A stretch of DNA of 64,000 bases from Chroococcidiopsis sp. CCMEE 29 (GCF_023558375.1 NZ_CP083761.1:4977001-5041000), one strand, 5' to 3'; shown: positions 18,237 to 27,840, counted from the first letter of the stretch. A program made the numbers and translations. The notes: generated from the letters alone by a model not told the origin.

Positions 18237-19667
18237 ATGGGTGAAGAAATTGCAATTTCTTTGAAGCATGTCTCAAAGGTATATAAACGATATGCCCGTC
18301 CGGTGGATAGGTTGAAGGAGATCTTGCTACCAGGAAAAAGTAGAGCAGATGAATTTTGGGCACTACGAGACATCAGCCTGGAAGTTCCAAGGGGACAGAC
18401 AATAGGAATTTTAGGGCAAAATGGTTCTGGCAAAAGTACGTTATTACAAATTATCGCTGGCACATTAACACCAACAACAGGTGAGGTAAAAGTTAATGGT
18501 CGCCTTTCAGCGTTATTAGAACTAGGTAGTGGCTTCAACCCAGAATTTACTGGAAAACAAAATGTTTTTTTTAATGGCAGAATGTTGGGGCTGAGTCAAG
18601 AAGAAATTGAAAATAAATTTGATGAAATTGCTGCCTTTGCTGATATTGGAGACTTTCTAGACCAGCCAGTTAAAACTTATTCCAGTGGGATGTATGTTCG
18701 ACTAGCTTTTTCTGTTGCCATTAATGTTAATCCAGATATCTTGATAGTAGATGAAGCACTAGCTGTTGGTGATGCTCGATTTCAGCAGCGCTGTATGACG
18801 CGGATTAATCAATTACGTAATGAGGGTGTTTCTATTCTATTTGTTAGTCATGATGCTGATGCAGTCAAGCGCCTGTGCGATCAAGCCGTTGTTCTGGAAA
18901 AAGGTAAAATAGTCAACCAAGGTTTGGCACTGCAAATGGTAAATTGGTATCTTGCATTAATAACTGTAGATTTTAACTTAGAAAAGTTACGTGAAATTGA
19001 GGAATCATCAAAAAAACGAGATGAATTGCTGCCACTACAAGCGAATGGGAATGATTTAGAAGCAATAAATGCATTAAATTTGAATGAAAGAAGTAGTAAA
19101 AGTCAGCTAAATAGCTTTACTAAGCAAATGGCAGTAAGTGATAAAAAGTCTGATTTTGAAAAGCTTAATGTTAATAATAACTATGCAAGCTTGCCAGAAT
19201 TTAAATATTTTCGTCACGGGGATGGTAATGCCAGAATTAAAAATATAATACTCAAAAACAGTCAAGGTCAAGAGGTTGATTATGTTTACTTAGGGGAAGA
19301 AGTCAAGGTTTATGTTGAAGTAGAATTTTTGAGTAACCAGCATGAGTATCTAATTGGTATTTTGGTGCGAGATAGGCTAGGTACAGATATTGTTGGCATT
19401 AACACTTATCAAGAAAGACTGCAGTTGCCTAAGGTAGCTAAAGGCGAAAAATTTTTCTATTGTTTCAGTTTTCCTATTCATATCAAGCCTGGGGCTTATA
19501 GTATTTCACCTTCAGTTGCTTACGATCAATATAGTTTAAAATGGCTTGATTGGATTGATAATGCTTTAGTATTTCGCGTAATAGATATGGAAGCAAAACG
19601 AATGGTTTTTGGAATTTATCATCCACCAAATAGAGATTTAGAAATTATTAAAGTAGCTGAAGGATGA
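18237..19667 (+). CDS. ABC transporter ATPase (Wzt-like) with C-terminal glycan-binding domain
   Basis: 476 residues. The ATPase domain has Walker A GQNGSGKS (60-67), signature YSSGM (148-152, the usual variant in O-antigen and teichoic acid exporters), Walker B ILIVDEALAVGD (168-179) and the H-loop FVSHD. A linker rich in Lys/Ser/Asn (about 235-315) leads to a beta-sandwich (about 320-470, with VKVYVEVEF and FSFPIHIKPGAYSIS) like the Wzt C-terminal domain that reads the end of the polysaccharide chain. That tail implies a chain-terminus checkpoint, so the methyltransferase next door may cap the chain (inference). Confidence 0.94.
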   Translation: MGEEIAISLKHVSKVYKRYARPVDRLKEILLPGKSRADEFWALRDISLEVPRGQTIGILGQNGSGKSTLLQIIAGTLTPTTGEVKVNGRLSALLELGSGFNPEFTGKQNVFFNGRMLGLSQEEIENKFDEIAAFADIGDFLDQPVKTYSSGMYVRLAFSVAINVNPDILIVDEALAVGDARFQQRCMTRINQLRNEGVSILFVSHDADAVKRLCDQAVVLEKGKIVNQGLALQMVNWYLALITVDFNLEKLREIEESSKKRDELLPLQANGNDLEAINALNLNERSSKSQLNSFTKQMAVSDKKSDFEKLNVNNNYASLPEFKYFRHGDGNARIKNIILKNSQGQEVDYVYLGEEVKVYVEVEFLSNQHEYLIGILVRDRLGTDIVGINTYQERLQLPKVAKGEKFFYCFSFPIHIKPGAYSISPSVAYDQYSLKWLDWIDNALVFRVIDMEAKRMVFGIYHPPNRDLEIIKVAEG

Positions 19668-19756
19668 ATTAGATAATTAATTGTGAAAAACGAATAGGAT
19701 ATAAGCTTTACTACTAAGCTCAAAAGTGATTGAACTGTATATTTGTATAAAACCCT

Positions 19757-20788
19757 ATGGATATGAAAAGTAATGTTAGTTATTATAATGAATATTATTT
19801 TGCTCATTGCTGCGGTACCCCTTATCAACATAATGAAGAATGGCTGCACTTTTTTGATTCTATTGCCGAGCGGCTCGTTAAAGATATTTGTCCTAAAACT
19901 GTGTTGGATGCTGGCTGTGCCATGGGGTTTCTAGTAGAAACCCTGCGGCAAAAAAAGGTTGAGGCATGGGGGGTAGATATTTCGGAATATGCAATTCAAA
20001 AAGTAAGCCCGGCTATTCAGCCTTATTGCTGGGTAGATTCCGTAACTAAACCTTTTCCAAGAAAATATGATTTGATTGTCTGTATTGAAGTGTTAGAACA
20101 CCTACCTCCCCAAGAGGCAGAACAAGCAATAGCTAACTTTTGTCAGCACACAGATGATGTTTTGTTCTCATCGTCTCCATTTGATTACAAAGAGGCGACT
20201 CATTTTAATGTGCAACCACCCGAATATTGGGCAGAACAGTTTGCTAAACAGGGCTTTGTACGAGATGTAGATTTTGATGCTTCATTCATTACTAGTTGGG
20301 CAGTACGGTTCCGCCGCAATTATGAACCGTGGCATCGAGTACTTAGAGGTTATGAGCGTAAATTCTGGTTGCTGTGGCAGGAGAATCAAGACCTACGTAG
20401 TTCTACAGTAGAGCTGCACAGTCAAATATCATCTGAGGAAAAATCGCTACAGGCAACAAATGCACGAGTAGAAGATTTACAGTCCCAACTGCAACAAACA
20501 CAGGCAGAACTAGAGCATTCACAATCTCAGCTGCAGCAAACTCAGGAAGAACTAGAGCGATCGCAATCCCAACTGCAACAAACTCAAGTAGAACTAGAGC
20601 GATCGCAATCTCAACTGCAACAGATGCAGGCACAACTGGAGCATTCACAGAGTCAAATACAGCAAACTCAGGCAGACTTGCAACAAGCCGAGGCTACCAT
20701 TGCTGGAATGCAGACGAGTAAATTTTGGAAGTTACGGACAGCTTGGTTCAAGCTTAAAAGAGGCATGGGGAGAGCAACTGATGGGTAA
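19757..20788 (+). CDS. SAM-dependent methyltransferase with C-terminal coiled coil
   Basis: Class I methyltransferase (residues 1-215): motif I VLDAGCAMGFLVE (49-61), WGVDISEYA, and IVCIEVLEHLPP as motif IV. From about residue 215 a long coiled coil includes five 14-residue units (SQLQQTQxELExSQ, DNA 20483-20692). It ends with IAGMQTSKFWKLRTAWFKLKR, a tail shared with the next protein. A coiled-coil methyltransferase beside Wzt recalls chain-capping WbdD-type proteins, where the coil acts as a length ruler; that analogy is inference. Its last 8 bp overlap the next gene. Confidence 0.87.
   Translation: MDMKSNVSYYNEYYFAHCCGTPYQHNEEWLHFFDSIAERLVKDICPKTVLDAGCAMGFLVETLRQKKVEAWGVDISEYAIQKVSPAIQPYCWVDSVTKPFPRKYDLIVCIEVLEHLPPQEAEQAIANFCQHTDDVLFSSSPFDYKEATHFNVQPPEYWAEQFAKQGFVRDVDFDASFITSWAVRFRRNYEPWHRVLRGYERKFWLLWQENQDLRSSTVELHSQISSEEKSLQATNARVEDLQSQLQQTQAELEHSQSQLQQTQEELERSQSQLQQTQVELERSQSQLQQMQAQLEHSQSQIQQTQADLQQAEATIAGMQTSKFWKLRTAWFKLKRGMGRATDG
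20483..20692 (+). repeat. Five tandem 42-bp units encoding a coiled coil
   Basis: Each 42-bp unit encodes 14 residues (two heptads) with consensus SQLQQTQ-x-ELE-x-SQ. Unit starts are 20483, 20525, 20567, 20609 and 20651. Two units contain GCGATCGC (HIP1). The copy number could vary between strains and so change the length of the coil. Confidence 0.85.
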
Positions 20789-23393
20789 TGGATCTGAGGC
20801 AGAACAACTACGAACTCAACTACGCACAAACCAGCTGGAATTGGAGCAATTGAAATCCCAACTCCAAGCTACTCAGGCGGAAGTGGCGCGATCGCAAGGC
20901 ACGATCGCTGCTATGGAAACCAGTAAATTTTGGCAGGCACGTCTAAAGTGGTTCAAGGTAAAGCAAAAATTTCAGCAACTGCTGCAGAAAAATTCCCCAC
21001 CCGCTGCACCTACGTCTATCGTCACACCGCCTTTAGACTATCCACTCCCACATCTAAGCTTGCCTCGGCATATCCCCCAACGTCCGAAAGTTCTGCTAAT
21101 TGTGGAGGAGAGTATTCCCCAATGTTTTCGTTATCGAGTGCAGCAAAAGTTAGAACAGTTGCAAGTTCTTGAGTACGAAGCGAACTGGATTTCTTGGCGT
21201 GACCATATCACTACTCGCACGCTGCTGCACTTTTGCCACATTGTAATCTTTTACAGAGTGCCAGCATTTGCTGAGGTAATTCATACGATTAAATATGCCA
21301 AAGCTCTCAAAAAACTCATTTTTTTTGACATAGACGACTTGATATTTAACGGCGATGCTTATCCTCCGCCACTTGAAAGTCTGAGTGGACAGATTTCAGT
21401 CGAGGAATACAATGGGCTAGTCCAAGGAGTAGCACTTTACCGAGAGGCTCTGTCTCTTTGTGACTATGCGATCGCTTCAACACCGACCTTGGTAAAAGAG
21501 ATGGAGCAAGTGACTGGTAAGGGAACTAGCTTTTGCCATCGTAATGCGATCGACAATGCGATTTTACAATTTGTGCACTCAGGTTTCCCCAAGCTACAGC
21601 GAGATTATCTTTCAATTTTCTACGGAAGTGGTACTAAGACCCACGATGCAGATTTTCAGGTAGTAGCGTCGGCTTTGGCAAGACTTATGGAAAAACACCC
21701 ATACGTCCGACTGACGATCATTGGTTATCTGTCATTGCCGGATTCGCTGACACCTTATATAGATCGGATTGACCGCGTGGGATTACTCAGTAATGTAAAT
21801 GTCTATTGGGAGTTTCTGTCACAAGCTGATATCAATATTGCACCGCTAAAGCAAGAACTTTTTAATGACTGCAAAAGTGAAATTAAGTGGATGGAAGCTG
21901 CTGTCCTAGGTGTTCCTTCTGTCGTCAGTGGCACTCAAATGTATGTTGAGGTGTTGCAGGACGGTGTAGATGCGATGATTGCCTACACCCCGGAAGAGTG
22001 GTTTGATAAACTTAATCTCTTAGTCAGCAATACCGAGCTGCGTTGTGCCATTGCTCAGGGAGCTCAGGAAAAGGCTCGTCGAGACTATAATCCACTTGTG
22101 ATGGCGAACAATCTGAAAAATATTTTGCACTCAGGTATGCAAAAAGCTGCATCTGCTGGGCAAATTGTATTATCAGAGCCTAAAAAGAAATTGCTATTTG
22201 TGAATGTTTTGTATCCTCCCCAAGCGCTGGGGGGTGCAACTGGTCTTGTAAAAAATATTGTGGATACTCTCATAGCCAAGTACGGCGATCGCTATGAGAT
22301 TTCTATCTTCACCTATGACTTGGAAAACCCGAAAGCCTACGAACTATTTGAATATACCCATGATGGTGTCCACGTTACCAGGCTTAGCTTACCACCATGG
22401 CCGGATATAGATTGGCGATATCAAGATCAGCGGGTTTATGACCTATTTAGCCAATATTTGACCTTTAATCAACCTGACTTAATTCATTTTCATTGTGTTC
22501 AGAGATTAACAACATCAACGCTCGAAGCAGCAATCAACCTTAATATTCCCTATATTGTTACCCTGCACGATGCTTGGTGGATTTGTGATCACCAATTTAT
22601 GCTTGATAAAAATGGAGTAGAGCGCGATTACCATCAAAACGATCCGTTAGTTGTTGCCCGTTACGCGGATGATATTAATAGTTCTATCTTGCGCCGTCGC
22701 TATTTGGCAAAATGCCTCAACCACGCCAAGGTACTGCTTGCCGTTTCCGAGTTTCAAGCGGAATTGTATTGTCTGAACGGCTTTACTCAGGTGCAGGTAA
22801 ACCGCAATGGCATTCTGCCTCAACCAGTTCTACCAAGAACACCTGCTGCAAATAGAATCCGCTTAGGCTACGCTGGTGGCATTTGTGTACATAAAGGTTA
22901 TTACTTTCTCAAAGAAGCGATTCTAGCTGCCGATCTTCGTAACAGTGAGTTAACTGTGATTGATCTGTTCGTAGCACCAGGTTCTGCAACACGGCATGAA
23001 ACTTGGGGAAGCACTCCAGTTAATTTTATCCCTAAGCTGCCACCAGAGAATATGCCAGAGTTTTATAGTCAGATTGATGTTCTCATTGCCCCTTCATTAT
23101 GGCCAGAAAGCTTTGGTCTGATTTCGCGTGAGGCGATTTTAGCAGGGGTATGGGTAGTTGCTTCAAATAAAGGAGGTTTAGCGGAAGATATACGTCCAGG
23201 TGTTGATGGAGATGTATTTTCGCCACATCATATTAATGAATTAGTAGCTATTCTGAAAAAACTAGAGCGGGAACCAGAAAGCTATCAGCAGCAGGTAGCG
23301 GAAGCTAAATATATTAGAAGAATTGACGAGCAGGTTAGTGAATTGGAAAGTATCTATGATACTATCCTTAACCAACAAAAGGTTTTTGCTTGA
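20781..23393 (+). CDS. Double GT4-type glycosyltransferase with N-terminal coiled coil
   Basis: About 870 residues from ATG 20781, which overlaps the methyltransferase stop (20786-20788). Residues 1-55 are a coiled coil with the tail motif IAAMETSKFWQARLKWFKVK. Two GT-B units follow: the first (from RPKVLLIVEESIPQCFRYRV to ARRDYNPLVMANNL) includes FYGSGTKTHDADF, and the second (from KKLLFVNVLYPPQALGGATG) has LHDAWWICDH, GYAGGICVHKGY and a GT4 donor-site motif SLWPESFGLISREA. It probably adds two sugars in sequence. The frame is open further upstream to TTG 20700, but that would lie inside the methyltransferase gene. Confidence 0.9.
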   Translation: MGNGSEAEQLRTQLRTNQLELEQLKSQLQATQAEVARSQGTIAAMETSKFWQARLKWFKVKQKFQQLLQKNSPPAAPTSIVTPPLDYPLPHLSLPRHIPQRPKVLLIVEESIPQCFRYRVQQKLEQLQVLEYEANWISWRDHITTRTLLHFCHIVIFYRVPAFAEVIHTIKYAKALKKLIFFDIDDLIFNGDAYPPPLESLSGQISVEEYNGLVQGVALYREALSLCDYAIASTPTLVKEMEQVTGKGTSFCHRNAIDNAILQFVHSGFPKLQRDYLSIFYGSGTKTHDADFQVVASALARLMEKHPYVRLTIIGYLSLPDSLTPYIDRIDRVGLLSNVNVYWEFLSQADINIAPLKQELFNDCKSEIKWMEAAVLGVPSVVSGTQMYVEVLQDGVDAMIAYTPEEWFDKLNLLVSNTELRCAIAQGAQEKARRDYNPLVMANNLKNILHSGMQKAASAGQIVLSEPKKKLLFVNVLYPPQALGGATGLVKNIVDTLIAKYGDRYEISIFTYDLENPKAYELFEYTHDGVHVTRLSLPPWPDIDWRYQDQRVYDLFSQYLTFNQPDLIHFHCVQRLTTSTLEAAINLNIPYIVTLHDAWWICDHQFMLDKNGVERDYHQNDPLVVARYADDINSSILRRRYLAKCLNHAKVLLAVSEFQAELYCLNGFTQVQVNRNGILPQPVLPRTPAANRIRLGYAGGICVHKGYYFLKEAILAADLRNSELTVIDLFVAPGSATRHETWGSTPVNFIPKLPPENMPEFYSQIDVLIAPSLWPESFGLISREAILAGVWVVASNKGGLAEDIRPGVDGDVFSPHHINELVAILKKLEREPESYQQQVAEAKYIRRIDEQVSELESIYDTILNQQKVFA

Positions 23394-23417
23394 GTCCGCC
23401 AATTTGAGATGTAGAAT

Positions 23418-24335
23418 GTGAAAAGCTTCAAAGTCGCAGCTTATATTACTGCTTATGAGGATGATAGAGCGGTTGAAGCTTGTGTTACGGCTCTGAAGAA
23501 GCAGTCTTTTCCAGTTGACAAAATTTTTATTGTAGATAACTCTGTTAGCCAGCCAGTTGTGCTGCCAAACTATGAAGATGTAATAGTTGATAGTCATCCT
23601 GAAAACTTAGGTGTTTCGGGTGGCTTAAGATTAGGAATCAAGTGGGCAATTGAGCAAAACTATGATTTTTTATGGGTTTTCGATCAAGATAGCCTCCCCA
23701 CCGTCAACTGCCTTGAAGTGCTGCTAAAAGTCTACAAAGATTTATCTCAGCCTAATTATCAGCCTGGGATTATAGCACCTACTCCTATTGATACCAGGAC
23801 TAATGAAGTTGTGGAAGGTGCAGTATTTGAGCGCGATCGCTTTATTGCCTGCCAGCATACTCAAATTCAACCATATGAGTGCGAGGCTCCCATTACTTCT
23901 GGCTCTCTCATATCTATAGCGGCTGCTAAAAGTATTTCTTTGCCTTGTCCAGACTTATTTATTGATGGAGTTGACTTTGAATATGGACTGCGATTAAAGC
24001 AACAAGGTTTTTATAACCTGATTGTCCCTCAAGCCATCCTCTATCACAAATTCGGCAATCCGATTAAAGTTAAACTTTTACAAAAAGAGCGAGTCATACA
24101 CAAATACACAGCTTTACGCTACTACTATATGTTGCGGAATCACACTTATCTAGAGTCTCGCTACGCCCAAGGATGGTATCGCTTAAGCAGTTGTTTGTAC
24201 CGCACTAAGTATATGCTCCGTACTATAGTGGTAGTTTTGCTGTATGACCCTAAAGAAAAGGGATTAAAAATATGGGCTTGTCTTAGAGGAACGTATCACG
24301 GCTTGGCAGGTAAGCTTGGTAAGCAATGGCATTAA
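23418..24335 (+). CDS. GT2-family glycosyltransferase (rhamnosyltransferase-like)
   Basis: 305 residues, GT-A fold. VAAYITAYEDDRAVEACV, FIVDNSVSQP, NLGVSGGLRLGIKWA and the metal-binding FDQDS (DxD) are typical of WbbL/RfbN-like rhamnosyltransferases; GVDFEYGLRLKQQGF follows. This fits with the dTDP-rhamnose genes further on. Start is GTG at 23418; an ATG 2 nt earlier is out of frame. Its end overlaps the next gene by 10 bp. Confidence 0.9.
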   Translation: MKSFKVAAYITAYEDDRAVEACVTALKKQSFPVDKIFIVDNSVSQPVVLPNYEDVIVDSHPENLGVSGGLRLGIKWAIEQNYDFLWVFDQDSLPTVNCLEVLLKVYKDLSQPNYQPGIIAPTPIDTRTNEVVEGAVFERDRFIACQHTQIQPYECEAPITSGSLISIAAAKSISLPCPDLFIDGVDFEYGLRLKQQGFYNLIVPQAILYHKFGNPIKVKLLQKERVIHKYTALRYYYMLRNHTYLESRYAQGWYRLSSCLYRTKYMLRTIVVVLLYDPKEKGLKIWACLRGTYHGLAGKLGKQWH

Positions 24336-24970
24336 ACATGAAGGATGAAGCTCATCAACCAGATAAATTAGCGCTACTGTCATTCTGGCTGATACTGCCT
24401 GTAGTAATAGTAATGCTGACATGGCTTGGCTTTAACGGTATCTTCCACTACTATGCACCCTATGGCAGAGCTGTAACATTTCCAGTGGCTAATCTTGACG
24501 AACCACTAGACAGAGTAACTGCTGTTGAGGTTTGGGATCAAACTAACGTGATACAGCCATTTGTGGCTGAGATAAATGGCTTAGGAAGAATAGATTTTCA
24601 AATTTTTGCTTGGAGAAATCAGTCCCACTCTCATGCTGTATTTTGGCACTTAAGTGAGATTGGCAATGATGGCACAAAAATTCTCAAACGCAATGGTAGT
24701 TTTCCTGCCAATAGGGTAAAAGATCGAGAATCTGTGTCACTTAAGTTTCAGCCTATTGTTGATAGTGCTTGCAAACGCTACGAAGTGTTATTTTCTACTG
24801 CTGGTACTCCTCAATCGGAAAGTATGAGTTTTCCTATTTACAAAACACAGGCTCGTCTCATACCTGAAGTCATGTTCAGAAGCGATTTAGGGAATTTAAA
24901 AGAAGTACAAACGTATCCCCAAGGTGCTTTAAAAGGTTTAATCTATTACTTTTACGAGAGGTTTGGTTGA
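24326..24970 (+). CDS. Single-pass membrane protein with one beta-sandwich domain (copy A1), unknown function
   Basis: 214 residues. One membrane helix (about 18-40, FWLILPVVIVMLTWLGFNGIF), then an outward-facing beta-rich domain with VTAVEVWDQ, IQPFVAEINGLGRIDFQIF and SVSLKFQPIVDSACKRYEVLFS. It is clearly related to the larger protein at 28171, which has the domain twice. The QxF..NGL..IdfQ..tw pattern resembles sugar-binding-like domains seen in membrane glycosylation proteins, but I assign no function. It overlaps the GT2 gene by 10 bp; ATG 24338 is an alternative start. The next gene starts within its stop codon. Confidence 0.8.
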   Translation: MALNMKDEAHQPDKLALLSFWLILPVVIVMLTWLGFNGIFHYYAPYGRAVTFPVANLDEPLDRVTAVEVWDQTNVIQPFVAEINGLGRIDFQIFAWRNQSHSHAVFWHLSEIGNDGTKILKRNGSFPANRVKDRESVSLKFQPIVDSACKRYEVLFSTAGTPQSESMSFPIYKTQARLIPEVMFRSDLGNLKEVQTYPQGALKGLIYYFYERFG

Positions 24971-26412
24971 TGGCAACTCTATCAAATCTCACACAAGCAT
25001 ATAGATTTCCGGTTGATTTGCTTAACCGTCATCCTGTACATCAGCGGTTAGCCTTATTCTTAGTCTGTTTTGCCACATCATTTCTAATTTTCTTTTTCCG
25101 AAACCCAGACCCGTTTATAAATCCTGTATTTTACACAGAGGATGGTAGAGATTACGTGGGTCGAATTTTGAGCCAAGGATTTTGGTCAGCTTTATTCCAT
25201 GCTCGTCCTGACTACTTCGTGTTTGGCAATATACTTTTGACAGGAATTGCGTTAGTAGTAAACAATCTTTTTTATTCAGATAGCATTTTATATTTACCTC
25301 AAACTATTGCTATTATTTCTTATTTATTTTATGCGTTTGTGACGACTTTACCTATATTGTTGTTTGCCGACAGAATTAAAACATCATATCTAATTGCTCT
25401 TGCTTTAATATCTACCTTTTTTCCGCTTCATTCTTCTGATTTTGAAGTACTTGGAAGAATTTCTAATGTTGGCTATGCCTTTATTTATATAGCCTTCCTT
25501 TTAATTGCCTATCGGATATTTTTCGCAAGTAATCGTCTTACTATAGCAATAGACTTATTAATACTAATATGTGCAAGTACAAACCCTGTCGTTTATCTAA
25601 TATTTCCTGTAATTTATCTTCCATATTTAAAGCAGTATTTTATTGACCGAGTTCCTTTATATCGTATTTTTAAAAATCATTCTTTTTTAAGCGCGGTAGT
25701 TCTTGGCACTATCGTATTGTTACAAATAAGCACAATTACGACGACAGGTTCTGGTCTGAACTCGATGGATGTACCATTTGATTTTTCTAATGCTATCGAG
25801 ATGCTTATTGCTAGATCAATGCTTTATCCTGTAATTTACTCTATTTACACTCGTATGAATGACCTGATCGTTATTTTGCTTTTTGCAATTATTATTATTG
25901 GTTTTATTCGGCTTGGAAACAAAAATAATTATGGTTTATATATTTTTGGATTTTACTCTTTAGTTACTCTTACAATCAGTGCAGCACGTTTTAGACCTGT
26001 ACTAAGCAGTGCCTTAAATAATTACTCAACTACCTGGCCTGACCGATATTATTATGGACAAAATCTACTAGTAACTTTTCTCATAATACTTTTGTTCAAT
26101 GATATTTCTGATCGAGTAAAATTACCTTCTGTTCGTAAAGCTTTGCTAGTAGGGATGCTAGTTATATTCTTAGCAGACTTACAAAAGATATCAACTTACG
26201 GTCAACCAGCTTCTTCACTCAGGGAAATAGGGAATTTTGAGCAAACTTTAGTAGCTGCATTAAAAGAAAAAGAAGCCTTAAGTATTAATGATGAATTAAT
26301 TGAACTGCCAATCTACCCGCCACCAACCTGGAAAATGACTATTCCTAGAGACTTAGCTGAAAAGTCTGCAGCAAGAGGGAAACTGATAAAGATACTGGAT
26401 AAGTGTTCGTAA
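24970..26412 (+). CDS. Polytopic membrane protein (copy B1), possible GT-C glycosyltransferase
   Basis: About 480 residues with eleven or more hydrophobic segments. The loop after the first membrane segment is FRNPDPFINPVFYTEDGRDYVGR; acidic pairs in this first outer loop are the catalytic hallmark of GT-C enzymes, so a lipid-linked-sugar transferase is plausible but unproven. It is paralogous to the protein at 29313 along its whole length (shared IFFFRNPD, FINPVFYTEDG, GRISNVGYAF, MLIARS, EIGNFEQTLVAAL and IPRxLAEKS). Start ATG 24970 overlaps the stop of A1 (ATGA). Confidence 0.8.
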   Translation: MATLSNLTQAYRFPVDLLNRHPVHQRLALFLVCFATSFLIFFFRNPDPFINPVFYTEDGRDYVGRILSQGFWSALFHARPDYFVFGNILLTGIALVVNNLFYSDSILYLPQTIAIISYLFYAFVTTLPILLFADRIKTSYLIALALISTFFPLHSSDFEVLGRISNVGYAFIYIAFLLIAYRIFFASNRLTIAIDLLILICASTNPVVYLIFPVIYLPYLKQYFIDRVPLYRIFKNHSFLSAVVLGTIVLLQISTITTTGSGLNSMDVPFDFSNAIEMLIARSMLYPVIYSIYTRMNDLIVILLFAIIIIGFIRLGNKNNYGLYIFGFYSLVTLTISAARFRPVLSSALNNYSTTWPDRYYYGQNLLVTFLIILLFNDISDRVKLPSVRKALLVGMLVIFLADLQKISTYGQPASSLREIGNFEQTLVAALKEKEALSINDELIELPIYPPPTWKMTIPRDLAEKSAARGKLIKILDKCS

Positions 26413-26445
26413 AGGCTGCTTAAGCTAAATGGAGTGTTGGGAAAA

Positions 26446-27840
26446 ATGCAACTATATAAGGTTTCTTGGAAACAAATTTATGAAAATCCTGAAAAAGCAT
26501 TTCTTATAATAGGATTAATTTTCGGAATTTTATTTTTGCTAGTTGTACCTCCATTTCAAGTTCCTGACGAACCTAATCATTTCTTTAGAGCTTATCAACT
26601 TTCTGAAGGTGAGATTATAGGAGAAAAACAAGATAATAACGCTGGAGGGTTAGTGCCAAAAAGCTTAGTTGATTCTATGCTACTTTGGAGCAACCTCCCA
26701 TTTCACCCGGAGCAAAAAACAACAAGCAAGCAGTTTATAGAAGCACTTAATATTCCTTTAGAACCCCAAAAAAATACTTTTGTTGGTTTTCCCAACACAG
26801 TCCTATATAGTCCAGTTGCATACCTTCCTCAAGTATTAGGAATAGCTCTGGGAAAGTTGTTTTACTTGTCTCCCATAGTCTTAATGTACCTAGGAAGACT
26901 AACCAATTTAATTGTTGCAATATATATAACGTTTCTAGCAATTAAGATTACACCAGCTTTTAAGTGGGTTTTCTTCCTACTGGCTTTAACTCCAATGGCG
27001 ACTTTTCAAAGAGCGTCATTATCGGCAGACAGCTTGATTAACAGCATATCTGTTTTACTACTTGCTCTACTATTTAAGTATGCCTTTGATTTAAATAAAG
27101 CCAAAATAGGTAGAAGTGATATTGGTGTCTTATTTATACTCAGCCTGTTATTATCTTTATCTAAGCAAGCTTATTTCCTGGTTCCGTTTTTGTGCTTTTT
27201 AATTCCACCAGCTAAGTTTGGTAGTCAAAAAAAATACTGGGTTGTGTGTTCACTTTTATGTTTAACGAGTGCGATCGCCTGGATTCTTTGGTCTTTTGTT
27301 GTCAAAGATGTTTATGTTCCACTCAGACCTGATGTAGCAATAGCTAATGAACAAGCACGTTTTGTCTTATCAAATCCTACAAAATTTGCTGTTATTGCTT
27401 TCAATGATTTTAATGCAAGCCTGACTGGCTACCTCAAGCAATTTATTGGAGTATTGGGTTGGCTAGATACGCTCCTTCCTAACGTGCTGACATTCTCCTA
27501 TCCAGCAGTACTGTTGTTTACTTCGCTGATTGATAGTCACGCTAATGTTATCGTTCCCCTGCAAGCCAAGCTAAAAGGTTTTGCCGTATGGTTTGCTACT
27601 ATTTTTTTAATCTACTTACTTTCTTATTTTACTTGGACTCCGGTAGGGCAAGCATCAATAGAAGGAATTCAAGGGCGTTACTTTATTCCAATAGCGCCGC
27701 TGCTATTTTTGCTTTTTTATAATAGAAAATTTTTCTTAAATATACATGACAGTAAACTTGATGTAGTACTTGTTTGTTACTCTTTGTTCGCTTTGGTTAT
27801 TAGCTTAATTGTACTCTTAGATAGATACTATAACTTGTAA
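26446..27840 (+). CDS. DUF2142-family polytopic membrane protein
   Basis: About 464 residues, ten or so membrane segments. VVPPFQVPDEPNHFFRAYQLSEG near the N-terminus is the DUF2142 signature: it lies after the first helix and has an acidic motif (PDEPNH) in the position where GT-C enzymes keep catalytic acids. The late YFIPIAPLLFLLFYNRK also fits. Such proteins accompany surface-glycan clusters; the reaction is unknown. I start at ATG 26446 (GGAG 11 nt before); GTG 26434 is in frame. Confidence 0.87.
   Translation: MQLYKVSWKQIYENPEKAFLIIGLIFGILFLLVVPPFQVPDEPNHFFRAYQLSEGEIIGEKQDNNAGGLVPKSLVDSMLLWSNLPFHPEQKTTSKQFIEALNIPLEPQKNTFVGFPNTVLYSPVAYLPQVLGIALGKLFYLSPIVLMYLGRLTNLIVAIYITFLAIKITPAFKWVFFLLALTPMATFQRASLSADSLINSISVLLLALLFKYAFDLNKAKIGRSDIGVLFILSLLLSLSKQAYFLVPFLCFLIPPAKFGSQKKYWVVCSLLCLTSAIAWILWSFVVKDVYVPLRPDVAIANEQARFVLSNPTKFAVIAFNDFNASLTGYLKQFIGVLGWLDTLLPNVLTFSYPAVLLFTSLIDSHANVIVPLQAKLKGFAVWFATIFLIYLLSYFTWTPVGQASIEGIQGRYFIPIAPLLFLLFYNRKFFLNIHDSKLDVVLVCYSLFALVISLIVLLDRYYNL

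Noticed and set aside
18143-18538. 131-codon minus-strand frame over the Wzt gene start
   Set aside because: It is antisense to a well-supported ATPase gene and has no domain likeness.
20403-20648. 81-codon Val/Ala/Leu-rich minus-strand frame
   Set aside because: It is an artefact of the 42-bp tandem repeat in the methyltransferase gene read backwards.
23262-23597. 111-codon minus-strand frame between two glycosyltransferase genes
   Set aside because: It overlaps both plus-strand genes and has random-looking composition.
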